Of a stretch of 64,000 nt of DNA, positions 31,875-42,776 are shown piece after piece; positions within the stretch are counted from its first letter, which is position 1, and every line of letters starts with the position of its first letter. Position numbers and translations under genes: made by a program. Below the pieces are notes generated by a model that had not been told where the DNA came from, searched no databases, and saw only the letters and a list, made by a program, of their open reading frames with translations. The stretch is from positions 21,824,001 through 21,888,000 of the forward strand of contig OZ231128.1 of assembly GCA_965153355.1 (NCBI GenBank). The letters are read 5' to 3'. This DNA is from Flaccisagitta enflata. Taxonomy: Eukaryota > Chaetognatha > Sagittoidea > Aphragmophora.

Positions 31875-34800
31875 AATGTATCAATTTTTCTCTCTAACAG
31901 GTCCCGGCCCCGAATGGCATTCTGCGGAAGGAATGCCCCAATGGATTCAGGTTCAACTCAGTCACCCTCAAGCAATATGCAAAGTGTCATTTCGAGCACG
32001 ACAGGATAACAGTCACGGCAACACTCATTTAGACTGCCCCAGATCCTTCGAGCTTCAGGGCTCTCGAGATGGATCCAGTTTCACCAAACTTTTGACGGTT
32101 CCCAACGAAGGATTTTGCGAACCGGGAGAAGTCATCTCTCACTCATTTGACAACGAACAATCTTACGAGTATTACAGGTTGGGTGTGTTTGTTCCCATTA
32201 AACGCGTTTACAGCGTGAACACATATTTATGAATTTCACTGTCCCACGAGGGAGTTAGCGAAGTGAGTGAGCGAGCCCGTGAACGGAGCAAGTGAGCGGA
32301 GTGAGCGATGCGAAGCGAGTGAGCGGAGTGAGCGATGCGAAGCGAGTGAGCGGAGTGAGCGATGCGAACCGAGTGAGCGGAGTGAGCGATGCGAAGCGAG
32401 TGAGTGGAGTGAGCGATGCGAGCGAACGAACGAACGTAGCGAGCATCCGAGTGGCCGGTTAAAAACGCGATTGTCTCTGAATAGAAACGCCCCCTTACGA
32501 GTATTACAGATTGATGGTTTTGGATGTTCCCGGAAGATCGGACGGCGACAAGTTCGTCGTCATCGGAAATCTCCAGTTTTACGGGCGTAGAGAAGGTACG
32601 GAGGTTACATCATTGATATCTATTTGCGCTTTTCTTCCAAACCTTTGAGAGTTATGCCTCTTAGCACTTCACCCAGAGAAACGATGAAAGACAAGCATTC
32701 CTCTAGCTTTCCTTGAGACATAGTGCTTCACCTTTGATTACGATTCATTTTTCATGATGAGCAAACATCTTGCTATGCAGCCCCAGGTGGGCCCAGATTT
32801 TTGTACGAGCCAAAGTAACTAAATCTTTAAAAAATAGTTTCATCAACAGCTAAATTGCTCTAGGTCTGATTACGGCAAACTCACAAAATAGAGCTTGCTA
32901 GAAAACGACCAAATCACTGTTATGTTATTCAGCAAGACATTTAATAGGTGCCAATTTAGTTATGGGACGGACACAATTTTTCTTTCATAGACTAGGTAAA
33001 TTTGTACCATTATCAACGTAGACGCTAAACAGATAAATGGACCCAAAAGGCCATTTGTGACCATTCAAGGCGATTTTTTACTCCTCATAGATAATCCATC
33101 GTAGATAGAGTCTTACTGTGGTTGCAGAAGATCGACACCCAGCAGGCTTTTTAGTTGCGGAGACGCAACTCCATAAGCGGCTTTGTCCGTCAGTCTGTCG
33201 GTTCCTCCGTTTGTTGGTCCGTCCATAATGCACGAGTCGAAAAGTGGAAAAATCGAGCGTTTTAGAATTTTTCATATGTGTGTTAGTGGGAGGGGGGCAT
33301 GGGGTATGGATGGGGGTTGGATGCCCCTGCTCACCCGTCCGCAATCTAACAATCTAACCCGTCTTTCAATTCTTTTTGCTTCTGCTAGGTGGAGAAGAAG
33401 AAGAAGTAGAAGAGCAACCAGCAGTGGAAGAGGTGGAGGTCGACGGGCCAGTGGAGGACGAACACGTACCCACTGAGGAAACTGAATATGCAGTAGAAGA
33501 GGCCGCTGTAAAAAAACTGAGAGAAAGCTACACAGCCTTGCAATTGGGCTTGGGAAACGTTTTCAGAGAGTTTACGGGATTCGAAGAAAATCTCATGGAA
33601 TTAAGAGGCGGGCTCATGAAAACCTTTGATTCAGCCATCTTGGGATATCTTCAAGGTATAGATTTCGGATCCACCGTTGCTCAAGTATTTGATTTTTAGT
33701 CAATGGCAACGATTTCCCTGACCTTGGGTCGTCGATGAAGATAGTTCTCCTTGTTGATAATGATATCATGATAAGGATTGTTATTGGTGAAAAAAAAATG
33801 ACAGAGAATCAGTGATTTTTTTTATAGATCCCTGATAGAGGAAGTGATATATCGAATATTATTGTTTCTGGATGTAAATCATGTAATCCTTGTGTGAGCG
33901 GTAGATATTTGTAGAGATTCGTAGCGATCATGTTCATTGGTATCCTTTCATTTTTCGCTTCATTTAATCATGATCATCGTGCTTAGTTCATTCCGCTTCA
34001 GTTTGCTTCTATTGCTTTTGCATGTTTTCAGTTGCACATTTTCTCCGTTCCCTTTTAGAATTTAGTTCACCTCAGTAATTGGTGGTTTATAGTCTAAAGT
34101 GTTAACTAACTAACTCGTTTCCTTGGCATGGTCAATGCATGGCCGCCTATTAACTTCATCGCTAATCGTTAAATGCACGTTTTCCGCATGTCATTTGCCT
34201 CCTAGGTAGACTGATAACAAACTGCACAAGATTGATTAGTAGGGGCTGTTAAGACTTCCAATCCATTAATGCCCCAGTGGTAGCAAGATATGCCAACCGC
34301 CCAGTGACCTAATATAAGCGGTCAATTCCCGCAAGAATACCACTTACTTAGGTCACTGGGCGGTTGGCATATCTTGCTACCACTGGGGCATTAATGGATT
34401 GGAAGTCTTAACAGCCCCTACTAATCAATCTTGTGCAGTTTGTTATCAGTCTACCTAGGAGGCAAATGACATGCGGAAAACGTGCATTTAACGATTAGCG
34501 ATGAAGTTAATAGGCGGCCATGCATTGACCATGCCAAGGAAACGAGTTAGTTAGTTAACACTTTAGACTATAAACCACCAATTACTGAGGTGAACTAAAT
34601 TCTAAAAGGGAACGGAGAAAATGTGCAACTGAAAACATGCAAAAGCAATAGAAGCAAACTGAAGCGGAATGAACTAAGCACGATGATCATGATTAAATGA
34701 AGCGAAAAATGAAAGGATACCAATGAACATGATCGCTACGAATCTCTACAAATATCTATCAAATATCATGTCGAATTTGTCCTGGGGCGCAGCCGCGTTA

Positions 34801-37800
34801 ACATAGTGGAGAGATTAGGTATGTGCAATGATGTCTCGCCTTTTATTATTCTCGACGATCTTTTCACCAATTACATGAACTGGGACTGTCTTGGGAAAGT
34901 AGTCGACGTCTACGCCAAAGGCGAGATCGTGAAAATCGTTAAATTTCTCGCTCAAAATGCGCGCCAGCCGGAGGTAATTGTTGAGAAAATGCGCACCTTC
35001 GATTGTTTTCGCGACGACTACGTGCCAACGTTCAACGGGTGGAATAACGACAAGGTGCAGGAATACATCGAATTTGTGTGCCAAAAAGCCGAGATTCCGG
35101 TCCCCGACGTCGCGAGGCACGTGTTCTTACGCGCCACACTTGATAAAGAGTTGAAACTGTATTTCAAAGGCGAAACGGAAAAATCTGACTTTTATTCCAT
35201 CTGCATTTGGCATACTAAAAACAACGACGAAGATTTCCGCGTCATCGTCGAATACTTGGCCGAAAGATCGAGTAAATTATGCAAATACATCGCCGGCCGA
35301 CGTGGTTTGGAGTTCACTGTCAGTCCGACAGCGAGCGATTTCGTTCCGGCCTGCTTAAAGCCGTACAACGCCGCGCTTCACGAATTAGCGTGCGGTAAAA
35401 ATACCGTCATTAACGATGACGATGCCGTACGGGTGTTCGAGAGATGCGTCTCCGACGCCCGTCATTTCGCGGTCCTCCGTTTTAAAGGAACATCGTTAGG
35501 AGAAGTCGCGGTATTCCGTTTCCGCGATCACGCTTTTCATTACTTCCAGCACCATTCGCGCCACCACCGCCAGTCAATTGCATTGGCGCTTGGACGACTC
35601 GTCGGCGACAAGCGCGTCTTTGTCCTCGACAAAACGGCGACGAACGACTTCTTCAAGACAGAGTTCGAATGGGTTCCGAGGGATGCCGTCGATGCCGCCG
35701 ACTTTACGAAAAAGCTTGAAAATGTGAATCCGGCGATTTCCAGCCTCACCCGCTATCTCACTGGTGGGAAATATTGCCGCCGCGCTCGCAACTTTGCGGA
35801 TTTTACGATCCCATCGCCGGCCGCTAGTCTCCACCGTGATGTCGACGTCTCTGTTCTTTATTACTTCTGCGTTAAAATGTTGAATCTGACTCACGTTGAG
35901 AAAAGCGATAGCGAGAACGAATCGCGCGCTAGGAAGCGCAAAAGCCAAAGCGACGAAGAAGCGCGCTCCCGGTCTAGGAAGCGCTGACCTTTTTTTCCTC
36001 ATTCCGTTACCGCAGAGATCGTGATTCGATTAACTCTCACTCTTTAAAATTGATATCCGTTTTTACCGTGTCCTTAGCTGCTTGAGTAAAATGCAGGAAA
36101 ACCAAGCGTTCTTTTGTATTTAACCGTTTTTTTCATAGTTTTTTCTATCGGAAATACGGGTATGTATGTCTGCCGTTTTTTTCTCCCCCCCCCATACTGG
36201 CTCCCGGGACTCTCGCTTAAAAAGGAGGGACGCATGTGAGCGGTAGATATTTGTAGAGATTCGTAGCGATCATGTTCATTGGTATCCTTTCATTTTTCGC
36301 TTCATTTAATCATGATCATCGTGCTTAGTTCATTCCGCTTCAGTTTGCTTCTATTGCTTTTGCATGTTTTCAGTTGCACATTTTCTCCGTTCCCTTTTAG
36401 AATTTAGTTCACCTCAGTAATTGGTGGTTTATAGTCTAAAGTGTTAACTAACTAACTCGTTTCCTTGGCATGGTCAATGCATGGCCGCCTATTAACTTCA
36501 TCGCTAATCGTTAAATGCACGTTTTCCGCATGTCATTTGCCTCCTAGGTAGACTGATAACAAACTGCACAAGATTGATTAGTAGGGGCTGTTAAGACTTC
36601 CAATCCATTAATGCCCCAGTGGTAGCAAGATATGCCAACCGCCCAGTGACCTAAGTAAGTGGTATTCTTGCGGGAATTGACCGCTTATACTTGGACTTGG
36701 TAATGCTCCGTGACGATGATAATGAAATGGGTAAAGATCGCTTCTCGACCACAAGTTCTGGTGATAGATTAAGTTTTACCTTGGGCTGCGACACTATTTT
36801 ATTTTTCAGCCATGAAGCCGCTTATAGAATCTTCCACACCTGAAGCTGTCAAAGAGTTCGCCGTCAAAACACTCAAGACTGCCGTCAAAGTTATGAAGGA
36901 AATCGGAACCGACCTCGAAAAATACAGTAAGTAAAATTGGACTGATGAAATATACGGCGCTAAACAGGGTAAAGAGCTTTTAACGGTGGCAAAACGGAAC
37001 AAATGCTTCTTTTGCTTATAAATCCTCTATAATTTGGACAATCTGTTTGAAATTTTTACTGAATTCTAATATCATTAGGTTTTGCTGGAAAAATTGATAA
37101 AGTGGCTCAAATAATTTAGGAATTGCATGAGATTTTGTAGTATTGGTTACAGGTCGGAAAATCAAAGTTGAATATCTGTTAAGCAACTACTAAAAATTCA
37201 AAAACTGATACTGAATCATGTCCGATTTTGATTTGGTATGGTGGTAGTCCTTAGTGTCGACTAGCTATGCTTCGAAAATTGTGATGATGCTTCAAATACT
37301 TTAGCAGAAATACTGATTTTTCTATTAATAGTTTTAGTCAGGTTAGATGGCTAAATTGTCGAGCATGCAATATCAAATACAAACTGATACTACAGGCTGA
37401 GTTTTGAGCTATGTACATAATATTTTAACTGGTAACACTGGTAGGTATGAATGACCTCTGGTAAGAATTTGATGAAGATCCAAGCATTTTTGATATGCTA
37501 AATTAGTCATAAAGTTATATGAGCAGTAAATTTTTAAAAATTTTTGATGTGCAAACATTAGATCAATATCTACCCCCCAAGATGACATCCTAATATCACA
37601 AAATTTGGCCTGTAATTAGTCAATAGTTTCATTAGGCTACATTTAAAAAATCATCAAAAAACTCGAAGTAGTTTTGGAGCTACACTCATCTTACTTCAGA
37701 ATTGATATTCATGGTATCAGAAAATATTGCTACTGCAACATTCCAACTGATAGGGCACTTCAGAAAAAATATGATTTTGGGCCAAAGAGTTGATGGATTG

Positions 37801-38268
37801 CGATGAAATTTGAACCTGATATCATTCAAACTGTATACATCATTGACCTAAAATTTCATCGAAATCGGATATCATCTTCTTAGGTTTTTGCAACCTCAAA
37901 AATTTGTTCGTTTTTTTTTTTTGCCACCGTTAGTCGCAAGTAAACGACTTCAAAACCACAATTATAATTACCAATTCACGACTTCCAATTCCCCCCCACA
38001 GAATCGCAAGTAAAGTGCAAGTCTGCATATTAGCAAGTGAATAATTACATGTTTACATCTTATTGATTTTAATCCGCAGATCCTCTCCATCCTCAAGAAC
38101 GGATTGATCTGCGATCTTTGGTTCGTCAAAAGTTGACGACCCTTTCCAGTTTTGGCGGAGTCTTGGAGGAATTCTTTGATGCGGCTGACAAATTTGCCTT
38201 TGATTATGTCGATGCTCTCAAGGCTGGAATCAACGTCACGGCCGAACAGTAATGCAACTGTCACTTTC

Positions 38269-38363
<95 letters not shown>

Positions 38364-39250
38364 CTATTTATATTTCTTTTTCTTTTTCTTTTTTTGTCGT
38401 TGTCTTTGTCTTTGTGTTTGTCTTTTTATTTTTTTTTTCTATTTCTTTTTCTTTTTCTTTTTCTTCGTCTTCGTCTTCTTCTTCTTCTTCCTCTTTTTCT
38501 TCTTCTTGTTCTTGTTCATCTTCTGTTTGATTATGTTGTCAGTTATGCATTTGACACTCTGATTGATGGATGAATCTTTCAGACATTCAAATGAAAAGAC
38601 GGACAAGTACTGGCCAGACCCGCTGATTTTGTTTTCCTTCCGAGCAGCAGGAACTAACTCCCAAAATCTTCCGACTGGCCTGGCTGACTATCTACCTACC
38701 ATATTTCTCCTAATAAGCACCCCCTCAAGCACTATTTATCACATTTTTTTTTTCAAAAGAAATGAAAAAAATTATAGTGAAGAGATAAGAATTCAAGATA
38801 CACAAATAAACTCTAATCGTTTTTAGTTTCTTTATTCTACTTTTTTTACAAAATGCTTATTAATTTAAAAAAAAACTATTGTATTCTATATAAAAACGCT
38901 TAAAGATCTAAAAAATTCTCTGCTAGTGAAGGATTTTGCTTTTCAAAAAAGAGGGAGGGGCGAAAATTAGAGGAGGTGAGGCAAAATATGGTATGTCTGT
39001 CTGTCATACTATCTTTTGAGTTTAATTGGTGGACAGACAGATAGACCAACGCGACAGACCAGTGGACACACATGAGTAAGTGGGAGTAAATGAAGTGCCA
39101 AAAACTAGATTAGCTCTCAAATTTTTGAAGGCCCATACCTTCTGTTTCATAGGTGTGAAAACCTGTGAAGCAGATGGACAAAACATTTTCCATCTCAATT
39201 CTCAACATTTTCCTCCTTTTCTTAAATTTTTCAAATCAAATCAAGTACAG

Positions 39251-39325
<75 letters not shown>

Positions 39326-39776
39326 CCTTCTTCTTACTTTCCCCTTCTTTTTGACAATTTTTTTTCCTTCCTGGCTCTTGGAACCTTCCGAACGACCACC
39401 AACTCTTCCGAGCAGCGGCGCTGCGCGCTGCTACACAATCAGCGCCTCTGGTACTGGCTACTGATGGGTGAATAAAGTATCAACAACAAAATGGGGACAA
39501 AAAAAAACAAAACAAAACAAGGCCAAGTAGGCCAATAAGGTGCGACGTGTGGATCGTCGAACGAATGCGTTACCCAACAGACAGACCGACGGACACAGCC
39601 AGTTATAGAGGTGCTTTGTCGCACCTAAAAAACAAAAAACACACTGATCATTTCCTTCTCACAGTTTGGAAGCGTGGATTACGACCGTTGAGACCGAAGA
39701 AGCCAAGTACATCAAACCAATGATCATCAGTAGCATGGACAAAATCATATACACGCTACGGGGGAGGCTTTCATAG
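29797..39776 (+). CDS. gene B: secreted C-type lectin plus F5/8 type C protein, 9 exons
   Basis: Predicted 555-aa secreted protein, tandem paralogue of gene A. Exons: 29797-29908, 30708-31115, 31540-31659, 31901-32177, 32510-32595, 33389-33655, 36810-36926, 38080-38248, 39665-39776 (stop TAG). Residues 1-28 form a signal peptide. Exon 2 (408 bp, phase 1 at both ends) encodes a C-type lectin domain, about residues 49-170, with four core cysteines, the sugar-binding triad EPN in WADGEPNN, and WHD where Ca2+-binding lectins have WND. The F5/8 type C domain is at about 182-333 (WHSAEGMPQW). An acidic linker (residues 335-365) and a helical C-terminal half shared with A follow. Likely role: extracellular recognition of glycans or membranes (inferred from domains). 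Intron 4 is a TE-like insertion with a 16-bp exon duplication. Intron 6 holds a 2.4-kb element. The domain calls are firm; the exact first exon is less so. Confidence 0.82.
31204..31335 (+). mobile_element. short hairpin-ended dispersed element, subfamily b (intron 2 of gene B)
   Basis: AACAAGGCCAAGTAGGCCAA, then AAGGTGCGACGTGTGGATCG, and the end GTCGCACCTAAAAA. Nearly identical to the copy at 39516-39632 in the last intron of the same gene. Confidence 0.8.
31777..31874. repeat. (TTG)n in intron 3 of gene B
   Basis: About 32 units with a few CTG variants, ending 26 bp before the 3' splice site of exon 4. Confidence 0.96.
32162..32509 (+). mobile_element. intron-forming insertion in gene B
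   Basis: A 316-bp insert (32178-32493) flanked by the 16-bp direct repeat CTTACGAGTATTACAG (32162-32177 and 32494-32509). The left copy ends the exon and is followed by GT; the right copy supplies the TTACAG acceptor, so splicing removes the insert plus one repeat copy and restores the frame. Gene A reads straight through the same codons. The ends are loosely inverted: left GGGTGTGTTTGTTCCCATTA, right (reverse complement) GGGGGCGTTTCTATTCAGAG. The interior has five 27-bp units of GAGTGAGCGATGCGAAGC type. Relatives lie at 1288 and 2345. Confidence 0.8.
33148..33345 (-). mobile_element. short hairpin-ended dispersed element, subfamily a (intron 5 of gene B)
   Basis: Plus strand starts TTTTTAGTTGCGGAGACGCA and ends CACCCGTCCGCAATC, 43 bp before exon 6. 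Confidence 0.6.
33893..34312. repeat. extra right-end fragment of the 2.4-kb TIR element
   Basis: This 420-bp segment matches 36235-36654 in the same orientation, including 9 bp that belong to the interior of the element's right side. It lacks the outermost 35 bp of the terminus and directly abuts the left end of the element, so it forms a palindrome with 34348-34758 around a 35-bp loop. Confidence 0.9.
34313..36689. mobile_element. 2,377-bp element with perfect 446-bp inverted repeats
   Basis: The left repeat 34313-34758 and the right repeat 36244-36689 are inverted copies in which I find no mismatch. They begin TATAAGCGGTCAATTCCCGC. Between them is one ORF (34806-35987). The element lies in intron 6 of gene B. 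Identical repeats and an open ORF suggest recent activity. A target duplication cannot be read cleanly because of the extra end fragment at the left; CTTG before 33893 and after 36689 is a weak candidate. Confidence 0.88.
34806..35987 (+). CDS. 393-aa protein of the TIR element, family unrecognised
   Basis: A single uninterrupted ORF between the inverted repeats. Its composition is more GC- and CpG-rich than the AT-rich repeats and host introns around it, a sign of a separate origin. The body (residues 1-360) mixes alpha and beta without motifs I recognise: no DDE signature, zinc finger, polymerase or protease motif is evident. The C-terminus (ESRARKRKSQ and EARSRSRKR) is basic and Ser/Arg-rich, like a nuclear localisation signal, which would suit a DNA-binding or transposition role (inference). 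The start is the first ATG 48 bp inside the repeat; a second Met follows at residue 6. It could be a divergent transposase, or cargo moved by an element elsewhere. Confidence 0.7.
   Translation: MERLGMCNDVSPFIILDDLFTNYMNWDCLGKVVDVYAKGEIVKIVKFLAQNARQPEVIVEKMRTFDCFRDDYVPTFNGWNNDKVQEYIEFVCQKAEIPVPDVARHVFLRATLDKELKLYFKGETEKSDFYSICIWHTKNNDEDFRVIVEYLAERSSKLCKYIAGRRGLEFTVSPTASDFVPACLKPYNAALHELACGKNTVINDDDAVRVFERCVSDARHFAVLRFKGTSLGEVAVFRFRDHAFHYFQHHSRHHRQSIALALGRLVGDKRVFVLDKTATNDFFKTEFEWVPRDAVDAADFTKKLENVNPAISSLTRYLTGGKYCRRARNFADFTIPSPAASLHRDVDVSVLYYFCVKMLNLTHVEKSDSENESRARKRKSQSDEEARSRSRKR
36930..38075. other. AT-rich intron 7 of gene B
   Basis: The 1.15-kb intron between exons 7 and 8 holds no microsatellite or known element copy, only AT-rich sequence with TTAGTCGCAAGTAAACGACT near 37932, perhaps a remnant of a hairpin end. 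Confidence 0.5.
38269..38520. repeat. (TTG)n and T-rich tract in last intron of gene B
   Basis: About 31 TTG units followed by TTTTTC/TTC-rich sequence, 20 bp after the exon 8 donor. The position matches the larger tract in gene A. Confidence 0.95.
39251..39320. repeat. (CT)n microsatellite
   Basis: About 35 CT units in the last intron of gene B. Confidence 0.96.
39516..39632 (+). mobile_element. short hairpin-ended dispersed element, subfamily b (last intron of gene B)
   Basis: AACAAGGCCAAGTAGGCCAA, AAGGTGCGACGTGTGGATCG and the end GTCGCACCTAAAAA, ending 32 bp before exon 9. Confidence 0.8.
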
Positions 39777-39876
39777 GTCAAGAAAAATGACGACGAGTGA
39801 CTTGGGCTTCAGGAATAGATATCATCACTAACTATCGCGACAAATAGTCATCCTCAACAAAACGATGTTTTACTTT

Positions 39877-40158
39877 AACAAGGTCATTAGACCTAAGCTA
39901 AGTCGCGTGCGTCGGCACTTTCAAAAAAGTCAGGCAGACAGACAGACAAACAATTTTTTTTCAAAAAGACATTTGAAATGGCAGTTTACTGCACAAAGTT
40001 CCTTCTCTACCACGCAGAGACATGAAAACGCTTTCAAAAACTTTTAAAACAGTTTTGTGACCGATGGACCGACCGACCGACCGACCGACCGACCGACCGA
40101 CCGACCGACCGACCGACCGGAAAGTGGCTTATAGAGTCGCGTAGCACGCGACTAAAAA
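39877..40158 (+). mobile_element. short hairpin-ended dispersed element, subfamily c
   Basis: AACAAGGTCATTAGACCTAA, AGTCGCGTGCGTCGGC, then a (GACC)n run, and the end AGTCGCGTAGCACGCGACT plus AAAAAG. It starts 100 bp after the stop of gene B and is a full copy of the type at 17034. Confidence 0.78.
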
Positions 40159-40845
40159 GATTTCCAGCATGTTGAACGGATGAATGCTTTTTATTCTTTC
40201 CTTTCGATTAACATATATTTACCTTTTAAATATTCCGACTTGTCTGTCATATTCTTTTCATAAAGGCTAGTTACCGAGATGGGTAAAATATAAGTTTTCT
40301 GTTACTTTGAAAAATCATTTTTGCTACAGGTTAAATGAAAAATCTGCTAACATAGAAATTGGAAGAATTTCCTGGTGGCTCAATTCACCTCACGTCTAGA
40401 TCATCGTTACATGCAGCGATACTAGCAAATCAGTATAAAAAAATCATGTGTTTTGAAAGGTATTGGTCCGAATCACCATGTTCAATACCAAAAAGTCACC
40501 CAAAATGACAATTGTGGGAGTTGTGATAAAGTTTAACGCAACCTATCAGTTATCGTATCAGTGTAGGACAGGAATGAAGTTGTGCTGATGCTGCTTTTGC
40601 TGCAGCAGTTTTGAAATAGGATCACCCCAACAACCCCATTGACTGGCGCAACTCAGAAGTGACATCAATATATATAAATACACAAGTGGCCCGATTTGCC
40701 TCACCCCCTATTCAACGTGGAAACAAACCAAGTTGAGGTCAATATATTTGAAAAAAAAAATTGAGGCGATGACTGATATTGTTCCACGTATATTGGAAAA
40801 CATAACGGTTCTTAAAAGATGCTGGCCATTTTTTTTTCAAACCGC
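40158..40845. other. intergenic sequence, nothing recognised
   Basis: No open exon, repeat array or element end was found. Confidence 0.4.
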
Positions 40846-40849
40846 GCAT

Positions 40850-41290
40850 TGACAAATATCAGCCTGAACAAATATCTATTCGCCCTCACCTGAGTGACAA
40901 GATGACCATTGTCATACAGAGGCATTTTATGTTCCTCCATGTCTCAAAAGTGGTATGAGGAGCTCATTTGCATATTGCAGTAGCAAGGTTTCTTTCGGTA
41001 TCTGTAACGATGTAACGTAGTCTCAGATTCATCAACACCCAACTTCATTGTGTGTTGCATCTATAAATTACCTCGTAAAATCTTTTATTGCATCACGTTA
41101 AAGAACGTTGATGACGACTGTTCCGAGTCTCAGCTTTAATCAAATTTACAAGGACAAAGTTCACCATAAGATGTTGAATATTTTGAGCATGAAGGATGAA
41201 CAAAAATCGCTCCTAACCTTCTGGATTACCTTCCGGGGGCATTTATAGATGGCGGGGGATCTATCCCGCCCAAAAACTATTAGTGCTAGG
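40850..41290 (-). mobile_element. 450-bp dispersed repeat, inverted copy
   Basis: Reverse complement of the repeat at 9280-9735: starts TTCAAACCGCGCATTGACAA and ends CGCCCAAAAACTATTAGTGC. The A-rich tail (TTTTTTTT on the plus strand before 40850) suggests retroposition. Confidence 0.7.
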
Positions 41291-41934
41291 TAAAAGTAAA
41301 ACTTTGGAAGAAATGCAACGACTAAGAGGCCGAAGGGAATAAAGAGGGTAAGCAAGTGAAACGTGGTGGAAGTATATGCTATGAACCATGTATTATTCTT
41401 CTGAGATCTTCCGAGAGGCGCCCATGTAATTCCGAGTAGCGACGCTACCCGCTACTCCACAAAAGGCACGCCTAATTGATGCTATGTCAACAGTCAATGT
41501 TGCCTTCCTTTACCAGCCGCATGAATTTGAAATTTGAATCTAAATTTGAAGCACACGCATGCGCGTAGGCACAAACACCCACACACGCAAACACAGTAGC
41601 AGTTTTACATCTACTTTGACCATAAGTAACATAGCTAGCCTGGTTTGGCATATGCCTGAGTAAAGTTGAAATTGTTTGATTTCTCTCTTTTTCTTTTTTT
41701 TTTCTTTTTTGCTCGACTACTCAAAGAGGAAAACAATGTATAGTGCAGGGATCGAAAATTAGCGTGGGTTCGAGTCTAGATTAGTAAACCACAAACAAAA
41801 TTGAAGGGGCTAAAATCTGATGGAGTATGCTATGAAACCAGAAAGAAAGCTCTACTTTAAATCAAAATGCATTAGAATTTTACCCCTTTGACTCCCAGTC
41901 AACAACAACAGCAAAAACAATAAAAACAGAAACA

Positions 41935-42080
<146 letters not shown>

Positions 42081-42169
42081 AACTCCAACAAGCAAATCCT
42101 CCACCACAAACAACAACAAGCAAAACAATAACATAGCCATTCCACTCCTAAAGGAGTGGATGTTTCTGA

Positions 42170-42268
42170 GATTTAAGGGGTTGTCGCATTGGGAAAATTA
42201 CCGAGATATCACAAAGGGAATATCTCGATGATATCTAGATAATACGCCCAATGCGAAAACCCCTGAAA
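42170..42268. repeat. short inverted repeat of about 95 bp
   Basis: TTAAGGGGTTGTCGCATTGG and CCAATGCGAAAACCCCTGAA are near-complementary 20-bp ends around a centre with ATCTCG/CGAGATAT palindromes. It looks like a small MITE just after the predicted exon end at 42291. Confidence 0.6.
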
Positions 42269-42290
42269 TATGTTTTGCTTATTTGCTTAC

Positions 42291-42686
42291 CAAAGAATGT
42301 GGAATCATCTTCTGACGCTTGAAAGGTCTTTCTTTGCCCTCCTTGGCGCCACGTACTGGAACGCGGATGCGACGTGCTGTGACGAGGATGCGACTTGTCG
42401 GGATGTAGATGCGAAATGCCGTGATACGGACGCGTGGCGGCGAGATGGGCTGAAGAGTTAGGTCGCTGCAGTGTTACGCCAAGATTTGAATGCGACGCGC
42501 TGAGATTGGCCGGGGAAGTGTTCTTTGCGGGATTCGACGAGATGAGACGTTGCCGCGGCTCACTGAGACTTTGCCGCGACTCGCTGAGACGCGGATGTGT
42601 TGCCGCTCTGAGACGCGGTGGTGATATCCCCAATGGAGATGGTTTGTGTCTAGTCTGCGAATCTCTATAACCAAGTTGTTGTTGTC

Positions 42687-42776
<90 letters not shown>

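Noticed and set aside
32267-32590. Ser-Glu-Arg repeat protein overlapping the intron of gene B
   Set aside because: A translation of the 27-bp repeats of the insertion. The downstream F5/8 exon is read in another frame.
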